From Mucilaginibacter paludis DSM 18603 (GTDB taxonomy: Bacteria > Bacteroidota > Bacteroidia > Sphingobacteriales > Sphingobacteriaceae), in assembly GCF_000166195.2 (NCBI RefSeq), contig NZ_CM001403.1:1302001-1366000 (forward strand): DNA of 64,000 nucleotides, read 5' to 3'. The notes under the pieces were generated by a model, which was not told the DNA's origin, searched no databases, and saw only the letters and a list, made by a program, of their open reading frames with translations. Of the stretch, positions 57,593-64,000 are shown piece by piece (positions within the stretch are counted from its first letter, which is position 1; each line of letters begins with the position of its first letter). Position numbers and translations under genes: made by a program.

Positions 57593-59557
57593 CTATTTTG
57601 AAATAAACTGAATACTTTGAATACAAACACCCGGAGCGGCGCCCTTCGGGAATCTCACAAAAATATCGTGCTGCCCCGTGCTCCCCTTTATAGATTGGCT
57701 AAAGTGCTGCCATTTGTGTGCCGCGTTTGCCGTTAATGGTATGGTTGCTATCAATTTCCCGTTCTCCAGATCATCAAGCCAGATCTCCACTTTGGTGTTT
57801 GTTGGAGTGCTGGCTATCAAATCAATTAACGATGGTGTTTGCGTGCCCAGTTCAACCCCGGATATCATGAACCATCCGCCCTTGCCGGTGGTATTGCTTA
57901 CCGCTTTCACAGCATCCTTATTGATGGTTGTTACGCCAAAATAATTACTGTAGCCCGACGCAGGCAAAACCGACTTACCATCCTTACAGATAAAGAAATT
58001 GAAATCTGCCGGTTTCCCTTCGGCAAATAAACCAACGCTCGTGCCTACCCACGAATTAAAATTGGGCTGAGCCTTGTCCAGGTTCTCCGCGCCGATAGGC
58101 GCTCCAACTAAAGTCCATAATTTGCCGTCACCGCTATAATAGGCTGTTAAAATGTGTTGGTTACGCACCAGTTTTAACCAGACTGTATTACCCACTGTAT
58201 TGCTAACAGTACGTTTAGCGGTATCAAATTGAAAAATGATTTTTTTACCATCCTCGTTCCCTGTAAACAACCTAACAATCTCCTTTTGATTGCCATTTGT
58301 AAGGTAAATACCTGCTTTTGCAGCTTCGTTAACCGCGTCCAGATCCACCTTGGTTACAACAGTATACACATGGTCGGTTTCTTTTTGCATGATATGCGTT
58401 CGTGTAGTATCGGGTGTGAGCCTAATCCAGCCTTTTCTGGCTGTTAAGGAATATTGTGATGATGCTGCTTTGGTGAGAAAATGCCACCATAGGCCGAGAG
58501 AATCCTTTTGGAAGTAATCTGTCTTCACGCTTCTCCACGGAATTCCAGATTGGGGGAGAGCTGGCTTCACGATAGGTTGAGTAGTGGGGGCCATTCCCCA
58601 TGGCCTGTCACCTTCCCAAATTACCGGGTAGAGTGCCGTTTGCCGCCCAAGGCCCGACCAGTCGTTCCCATCATATTTTTCGTAACTCTGGCCAATTGTC
58701 CACCAGGTGCCGTCAGCCAGTTTTATCGGAGCTGAAATATGATTGGGACGGCGAAAGCCTACGTTAGGATCTGAAATGGGCTTAAAGAACGAACCTAACC
58801 GCTCCCATTTAGTCGAATCTGCCGTTAAAGCTGATGCACGGAGCACATATTGGCCGCCGGATACATCGCCCGCCGGGAAATAGTAATAATAGCCATTACG
58901 TTTACACATTACCGGCCCTTCGGCCCAACTGTATTGCAGCTTTGCATTAATCCAATCCAGGTTGATCACGGCATCGGCCAATTGCCCGTCTCTGCCTAAG
59001 GCCTGCAGGCGGTTAACTTTTTGCCCATTTTTAATCACCATATAAGGCTTGCCGTCATCATCCACAAATATCGAATTGTCGTAACCCAGGTTACCTGTTT
59101 CGGGGTTGGTTTTCACCTGTACGGGCGTACTCCAGGGGCCTTTTGGAGAGCTGGCCTTAGAAAACCATTGCCCTCCTGCCGAAAAATAGATCCAGTAGGA
59201 GCCATAAAAATAGGTAATTGCCCCCTGCCAGGTGCCTGATGAAGGGCGGTCTGACACCCACTTGCCTTTGGCTGATGTAAGTACCCTGCTGATGATTTCC
59301 CAATGCACCAGGTCTTTGGAATGATAAACCGGCATATATGGGTTAAAATGAAAACTGGAACCGCAATGATAAAAATCGTCTCCTACCTTGAGCAAAGTGG
59401 GATCAGGATGATCTCCGGGAAGAACAGGATTGACGTAGGTGCCAACAGATTGATAGAAAGAGGAGGAATCGGCTGAATTACTTTGTTGCGCGCGTGCGGA
59501 TATTAGTCCGGTTAAAAGCAACATGGTAAGTGATAAACGCAGTTGTAGGTATTTCAT
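57593..59557 (-). CDS. GH43 glycosidase with C-terminal CBM6-like domain
   Basis: A 654-residue secreted protein (signal to about residue 24, ISARAQ). GH43 acids are in LPGDHPDPTLLKVGDDFYHCGS (base), NLGYDNSIFVDDDGKPYMV (pKa modulator) and YSWAEGPVMCKRNGYYYYFPAGD (acid). A middle beta-sandwich (about 345-530) is followed by a CBM6-like module (about 545-654: SGVELGTQTPSLIDLIAST ... GSTGQHDIFVRFPKGAAPG). CBM6 modules often bind xylan. The substrate is likely a substituted xylo-oligosaccharide; xylosidase and arabinofuranosidase cannot be told apart by eye. It is upstream of GH8 on the same strand. Confidence 0.92.
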   Translation of the reverse strand: MKYLQLRLSLTMLLLTGLISARAQQSNSADSSSFYQSVGTYVNPVLPGDHPDPTLLKVGDDFYHCGSSFHFNPYMPVYHSKDLVHWEIISRVLTSAKGKWVSDRPSSGTWQGAITYFYGSYWIYFSAGGQWFSKASSPKGPWSTPVQVKTNPETGNLGYDNSIFVDDDGKPYMVIKNGQKVNRLQALGRDGQLADAVINLDWINAKLQYSWAEGPVMCKRNGYYYYFPAGDVSGGQYVLRASALTADSTKWERLGSFFKPISDPNVGFRRPNHISAPIKLADGTWWTIGQSYEKYDGNDWSGLGRQTALYPVIWEGDRPWGMAPTTQPIVKPALPQSGIPWRSVKTDYFQKDSLGLWWHFLTKAASSQYSLTARKGWIRLTPDTTRTHIMQKETDHVYTVVTKVDLDAVNEAAKAGIYLTNGNQKEIVRLFTGNEDGKKIIFQFDTAKRTVSNTVGNTVWLKLVRNQHILTAYYSGDGKLWTLVGAPIGAENLDKAQPNFNSWVGTSVGLFAEGKPADFNFFICKDGKSVLPASGYSNYFGVTTINKDAVKAVSNTTGKGGWFMISGVELGTQTPSLIDLIASTPTNTKVEIWLDDLENGKLIATIPLTANAAHKWQHFSQSIKGSTGQHDIFVRFPKGAAPGVCIQSIQFISK

Positions 59558-59674
59558 AAGTATTGATTGTGGACGGTTGCTTTATAGTGGGCTAAATGCC
59601 CCTGGTACAGGCAGGTTAAAATTTTTATTATTCTTTTTTATTATTTTAAGGCGAGTAAAGCCGCAAGGTCAAGG

Positions 59675-61014
59675 TTATTTAAAGCTGATCCAGTCTATCT
59701 CAATCGGGCGGGGATCAACCGATACCACAAACAGGTCGTGCATCCCGGATAGGGCTTTAGCCTGATTGGTTGTCACCGGTTTCCATTCCGGCGTAGCATC
59801 AATATTCAAAACGGCAATGAGTGGTCCGCCTGGGTTGTCGGCACGTATTTCAAAGCGGCCGCCAACTGCAGAACGCACTTGAGCAGTGACAAATTTTGAA
59901 CCAGCACGGCTAAAAGACACCTTGTTATACCTTATCCATGCTCCGGATTCATTCAGGGTAGTTTTCCAGCCTTTCATTGTATGAAGTGAATCTATAAACG
60001 TTACCGAAACACCTGGTTGGCTGATAGCGCTATACCTGTCGATCTGGATAGCTGAAAAAGCCGGAGTAGCCCCTACTCCCCTGAAGGTTTGCATAACCGG
60101 GCGTATGGTTCCATCCTGGTTAAAAAAGAGGCTATCAGCCCGGATGGATCGGCTTTTATCAAATTTGGGCGATAAATCGTTATTGTGATAGAACAGGTAC
60201 CATTGTTTTTTAAACTCAATAACAGACTGGTGGTTTGTCCAGCAACCTGAAACGGATTCGTCCATAATTACCCCGGCGTACTTGAATGGCCCGAGCGGAC
60301 TTTCCGACATTGCGTATTCAAGCCTTTCCGTTTTGTTGGCAACATGCGGATAGGTTAATAATACATGCCATTACGTTTAAACAGGTACGGCCCTTCTTTT
60401 AAGCCTTTATCCGGCAGTACGCCCAGGGTAACCGGTTCTGAAGCAAGTTCAAGCATGTTGCTTTTTAGCTTTGCTGCATAAATATTGCCTTGTGCCCAGT
60501 AAATATAAGCCTGCCCATCGTCATCCATAAACACATTCGGATCAATTCCACGAATACCGGCTATAGGCTCCTTCTGAGGTACAAAAGGCCCATATGGTTT
60601 ATCAGCTATCGCCACGCCTACCCGAAAGCCTCTGCCATTCGCACTGCTCTTTTCCGTTGCCGGAAAATAAAAATAATATTTACCGTTCCGGAAGATGCAA
60701 TCGGGAGCCCACATACTATAGGCGGCAGAATCTGCCCAGGGAACTTTATTTTGGCTTATTATGACGCCGTGATCCGTCCATTCGGTAAGGTCCGAAGAGG
60801 AAAAAACATGATAATCTTCCATACAAAACCATCCCACGCGCCCATGTCCGGGAGTTGCTAAAATATCGTGGGAGGGATAAACATAAACGCGGTCGCCGAA
60901 AACACGTGCTGAGGGATCAGCACTGAACTGGTTGCGGATCAACGGGTTTTGTGCCATGGCATTACCTGCCAGCAACATCATCAAAACTAATAAACTGTGC
61001 TTTATCTGTTTCAT
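59675..61014 (-). pseudogene. GH43-CBM6 arabinoxylanase-like gene split by one missing base
   Basis: The ATG at 61014 gives a signal peptide and GH43 start (FSADPSARVFGDRVYVYPSHD; GIDPNVFMDDDGQAYIYW; GLKEGPYLFKRNGMYY), then stops at TAA 60357-60355. Adding one T in the run there (TATTATT-TAACC) restores LTYPHVANKTERLEYAMSESPLGP and continues to the CBM6 domain ending IEIDWISFK at 59675. Complete, it would be about 447 residues. All three catalytic acids lie before the break, but the last propeller part and CBM6 would be lost. The missing T could be a sequencing error. The gene sits between the BD-FAE-like esterase and GH43-CBM6, all leftward. Confidence 0.88.
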
Positions 61015-61076
61015 AATTCAAGGTTTCACCGGCCGGCCATATCTTTATTCGCCAGGCAATAAGGTTGTTTTCAGTA

Positions 61077-62021
61077 TCACGGATTTATCATACCATTTTT
61101 AGCCATCCATTTAAAAATAGGCGGCATCCATTCCTCAGGACGCTGCCCCAGAACGAATCCATGACCACCTTTCGGAAAAATATGCAGTTCCGTGGCAACG
61201 TTGGCATGCCGCAACCGTTCATAAAATACAATGCTGTTATCCACGTCTACCAGCTTATCGTCACCGGCGTGTGTAATGTAAGTGGGAGGCGTTTCCTGGT
61301 TAACCTGTAACTCGTTTGAAAAGTAATCAACTGTTTCTTTGGATGGCGTCGGCCCAAGTAAATTTCTGCGTGAGTCGGCATGGGTTAACTCTTGCTGCAT
61401 GGAAATTACCGGGTAAACCAAAATCAGAAAAGCCGGTCGCAAGTCGGTATGGTTTTCATTCTCAATCAGCGCAGTTTTAAAATGAGTTGCCGCTGTGGCA
61501 GCCAAATGACCGCCCGCGGAGAAACCCATAATTCCCACTTTTTTTCCATCCAGGCCCCAGGCTGCAGCATGCTCGCGAACTATTTTGATTGCTTGTTGCG
61601 CATCCTGCAAAGGCCCTGTTTTTTTATCAATCATCAGCGAATCATCAGGCAATCTGTATTTAAGCACAAAAGCCGCTATGCCACGTTTTGAAAGTTCCAT
61701 TGCTGTTCTTACACCCTCGGCCTGGTAGGTAAGTACTTTATAACTCCCGCCCGGGCAAATAATAACCGCCGCACCCGTAGCTGTCGACTTTTCGGGAAGA
61801 TAAATTTCCAGTATAGGATTGTTAACGAAGTAAACCATTCCTGCTGAGGCCTTTGCTGGAGGATTTTTAAAATACCCCGGCCTCGCATTTGGTATTTTCC
61901 CTGAATACAGGCTAACTGTATCCTGGGATTTAGAAGCAAACGGCCTCAAAAATACCGCCATCAGCAGTTGAGCATAAATGAAAGGCATCCTGAAGATGCG
62001 CAGGTAATTTGGATAAAACAT
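61077..62021 (-). CDS. Secreted alpha/beta hydrolase, BD-FAE/acetyl xylan esterase-like
   Basis: A 314-residue protein; ATG at 62021 or, with a more regular signal peptide (MPFIYAQLLMAVFLRPFASKSQ), at 61988. The motif ICPGGSYKVLTYQAEGV (an HGG-like oxyanion region), the nucleophile S168 in GIMGFSAGGHLAATAAT, ITHAGDDKLVDVDNS (acid) and FPKGGHGFVLG (His) form an esterase triad. Sequences of this kind in xylan loci are annotated as bifunctional acetylxylan/feruloyl esterases (BD-FAE) or, wrongly, as xylanases. It is the first gene of the leftward block and is divergent from GH10. Confidence 0.88.
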   Translation of the reverse strand: MFYPNYLRIFRMPFIYAQLLMAVFLRPFASKSQDTVSLYSGKIPNARPGYFKNPPAKASAGMVYFVNNPILEIYLPEKSTATGAAVIICPGGSYKVLTYQAEGVRTAMELSKRGIAAFVLKYRLPDDSLMIDKKTGPLQDAQQAIKIVREHAAAWGLDGKKVGIMGFSAGGHLAATAATHFKTALIENENHTDLRPAFLILVYPVISMQQELTHADSRRNLLGPTPSKETVDYFSNELQVNQETPPTYITHAGDDKLVDVDNSIVFYERLRHANVATELHIFPKGGHGFVLGQRPEEWMPPIFKWMAKNGMINP

Positions 62022-62496
62022 TTTCGGCTGACGTTTTGCTCGTTAACTTTTGCTCCGTTGTAATACGTTTGTGAATACAAATCATTAACAAACCGGGTTC
62101 AGGCTGGCTAAACTCAACAGTATTTACTATTTGTTTTATATGGCTTATAACCAAGTATAACGGGCACTACGAAAGTATGCACACTGGCGAAGTGAGTGTG
62201 TGACATTTTACCAATTTGATACAACGAATGTTTAACCTGCATATGGAACGCCATGTTACCGGCACTTAACATCAATTTTACCTGCCCAAAATCGCTCTGT
62301 ATTCCCACAGGGGATACCCCCGCTTACAAGAACTGCATTTAAGCGATGAAAAAACAAAAATGTTTATTTAGCTGTCCTGATAAACTTATGGTGCATATTT
62401 TTAAACAAAACGACAACTAAATCACTGAGTAATCACCTTACTTTGTCTACACCTAAGTTAACCAATTTCAATCATCACATTTTGCAAACAAGCCAT
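62022..62496. other. Divergent control region between esterase and GH10
   Basis: About 475 bases with no protein-like frame. It separates the leftward esterase block from the rightward GH10 gene, so it must hold both promoters. No confident -33/-7 pair or operator was recognised. Confidence 0.5.
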
Positions 62497-63684
62497 ATGA
62501 AGTTAACCTCAAAACGTTTTATTATTATGTTATTAACTGTGCTGACAGCGTTGTTCAGCCTCCAATTTATAAACTACGGTTCCAGCCCCAAAATTACCGG
62601 GCCGGGTAAGCCCGGTTTGCAGGAGCAGAAAGGATTAAAGGATTACTATAAAAATTACTTCCCGATAGGCGTTGCCGTTAACATGGCTGCTTTGAATGGG
62701 CAGCAGGCCGAACTGATTAACAGGGAATTCAATAGTATCACTCCCGAAAATGATATGAAGATCTCGGTGATCCATCCCCTGGAAGGGCAATATAACTGGA
62801 AGAATGCAGATGCCATTGTGGACTTTGCCGTGAGCCACCATATTAAGATACGCGGTCATAATTTACTTTGGCACACGCAGGTACCGGATTGGATGTTCAG
62901 GGACAGTACCGGTGCCCTGGTTAGCAAGGAAGTACTACTAAGGCGCCTTAAAGATCATATCACAACGGTTGTTAAGCGGTATCGCGGTAAGATCTACGCC
63001 TGGGATGTGGTTAACGAAGCCATAGATGATAGCCCCGAAAAGTACCTTCGCAATTCGTTATGGTACCAGATATGCGGCGAGGATTTTTTGGCGAAAGCCT
63101 TTGAATATGCCCATGAGGCAGATCCTACGGCAGCGCTCTATTACAACGACTATAACAGCGAAGATCCCTCAAAAAGGGAAAAGATATACCGGCTGCTCAA
63201 AAATTTAAAGGATGCCAAAGTACCTATAGACGGTGTGGGGCTGCAAGGACACTGGAAATTGAATGATCCGAGCCCCGATCTGATCAGGACGGCTTTAGAC
63301 CGGTACTCCTCGCTGGGATTAAAAATCCAAATCACTGAGCTTGATGTTACCATCCGCGAGCCAAGGCCCAGAACAAACCGCCCACCGGATACGGCAGCTA
63401 CCATGCCTGTAGACTCAGGTTATACTGAAAGAATTGCACGTTTACAGGCTGATCGTTATCAATCCATATTTCAAATATTCAGGGATTACAAAAAGGTGAT
63501 TACCAGCGTTACTTTTTGGAATCTTTCTGACCGGTACAGCTGGCTTGACTTTAGGAACGGGGGCTTAGCAGGGGGCGCGGCGGCGAGCATAAATACACCA
63601 AGGATTGTTCGTAAAGCTTATCCTTTGTTATTTGACGAAAATTTACAACGAAAGAAGGCCTACTGGTCGGTGGTTAATTTTTAG
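62497..63684 (+). CDS. GH10 endo-1,4-beta-xylanase
   Basis: A 395-residue secreted or membrane-anchored protein. The ATG at 62497 is preferred to an upstream TTG because it starts directly with a signal-like sequence (MKLTSKRFIIMLLTVLTALF). The catalytic acid/base E174 lies in AWDVVNEAIDD and the nucleophile E281 in KIQITELDVTIRE, and family landmarks FNSITPENDMK, RGHNLLWHTQVPDWM and VTFWNLSDRYSWLDF are all present. No binding module. It would cut unsubstituted stretches of the xylan chain and is the only rightward gene of the locus. A strong terminator lies 72 bases after the stop. Confidence 0.97.
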   Translation: MKLTSKRFIIMLLTVLTALFSLQFINYGSSPKITGPGKPGLQEQKGLKDYYKNYFPIGVAVNMAALNGQQAELINREFNSITPENDMKISVIHPLEGQYNWKNADAIVDFAVSHHIKIRGHNLLWHTQVPDWMFRDSTGALVSKEVLLRRLKDHITTVVKRYRGKIYAWDVVNEAIDDSPEKYLRNSLWYQICGEDFLAKAFEYAHEADPTAALYYNDYNSEDPSKREKIYRLLKNLKDAKVPIDGVGLQGHWKLNDPSPDLIRTALDRYSSLGLKIQITELDVTIREPRPRTNRPPDTAATMPVDSGYTERIARLQADRYQSIFQIFRDYKKVITSVTFWNLSDRYSWLDFRNGGLAGGAAASINTPRIVRKAYPLLFDENLQRKKAYWSVVNF

Positions 63685-63756
63685 TGAGCTTAGCTTACAG
63701 CCCTTTGCCGGATTCCGTTTCTAAGTAACAGTATAAATCCGAAACTTACCTAAAGT

Positions 63757-63808
63757 AAAAAAGCCGGACCAGGATAGCGACTTAATGCTATCCTGGTCCG
63801 GCTTTTTT
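63757..63808. terminator. Strong two-way terminator
   Basis: A perfect 22-bp stem (63757-63778 with 63787-63808) with an 8-base loop; A-run on one side and T-run on the other, so it serves the GH10 gene and the convergent GH2 gene. Confidence 0.92.
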
Positions 63809-63822
63809 ATAAGTGATTTTAT

Positions 63823-64000
63823 TTAAAGTAATTGCAGCGTATATACAAATTGCGTACGGTTTGACCATACCTGGAACCTATCCAAAGGCCGCGGACCGCA
63901 ACTTGCCGAACCAACACCCATAGTTTTGGTAGACAAACAAAAAACTGTTGCCGTGCTCGGCGGAAGGTCTATCTTATATTCAACCGGATGCATTTGTTCA
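63823..64000 (-). CDS. C-terminal end of a GH2 beta-galactosidase-like enzyme (partial)
   Basis: Only 58 codons lie in the window, ending at TAA 63825-63823. The translated tail contains TKTMGVGSASCGPRPLDRFQVW and ends TQFVYTLQLL. The pattern (Q)MGVG...(S/C)WG.RPL is that of the small-chain C-terminus of LacZ-type GH2 enzymes. The bulk of the gene lies beyond the window, so function is not settled. It is convergent with GH10 and probably belongs to the xylan locus. Confidence 0.72.
   Translation of the reverse strand, partial: EQMHPVEYKIDLPPSTATVFCLSTKTMGVGSASCGPRPLDRFQVWSNRTQFVYTLQLL

Noticed and set aside
62443..62496. TTG start for GH10
   Set aside because: It would place 18 extra residues before a good signal sequence; the ATG at 62497 begins directly with it.

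Overview
This window looks like chromosomal DNA of a Bacteroidetes bacterium, most likely family Sphingobacteriaceae (Mucilaginibacter or Pedobacter relatives). The grounds are a SusC/SusD pair, a fused hemC-hemD gene, a long three-domain IspG, a GNAT-nitrilase fusion, SusD-type and other lipoproteins, and promoters of the Bacteroidetes TAnnTTTG type. The genus is inference; no rRNA or tRNA gene was seen.

Region 1 (1-17 kb) is mostly housekeeping. It holds a leftward tetrapyrrole block (hemA, an unknown membrane gene, hemC-hemD running off the left edge), a DoxX-like protein, a GNAT-nitrilase fusion, an alpha/beta hydrolase, a PoxB-like pyruvate oxidase, a long IspG, two tandem GYF-RDD membrane proteins, a PspC plus LiaF-like envelope-stress pair and an SDR enzyme. 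Region 2 (17-27 kb) has an MlaE-MlaF lipid transporter pair, a 630-base gap packed with small repeats, a GH28 pectinase, an LpoB-like/COG3014 lipoprotein cluster, a YceI-like pair and a tagaturonate epimerase (UxaE). Region 3 (27-30.7 kb) is an AraC regulator divergent from a Tet(X)-like flavin monooxygenase and a TetA-like MFS pump.

Region 4 (30.7-64 kb) is a large xylan utilisation locus, nearly all leftward: two GH43, GH95, a degenerate IS3-family element, SusD, SusC, a 1.5-kb non-coding control region, GH3 with PA14, two GH31, a CE6 esterase, a CE1-CBM48-CE1 double esterase, a GH8 Rex-type xylanase, GH43-CBM6, a frameshifted GH43-CBM6 and a BD-FAE-like esterase. A divergent GH10 xylanase and the tail of a GH2 enzyme close the window. 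GH10 would cut the backbone, esterases remove acetyl and feruloyl groups, GH43/GH31/GH95 strip side chains, SusCD would import oligosaccharides, and GH8/GH43/GH3 finish to xylose. GH95 with GH31 points to complex arabinoxylan carrying L-galactose and alpha-xylose caps.

The most notable oddities are an in-frame stop that splits susC; a family of 7-base-period palindromic repeats, one copy of which lies in frame inside ispG; three or four palindromes resembling LacI-family operators upstream of susC; and several one-base lesions in other genes that may be real decay or sequencing error.
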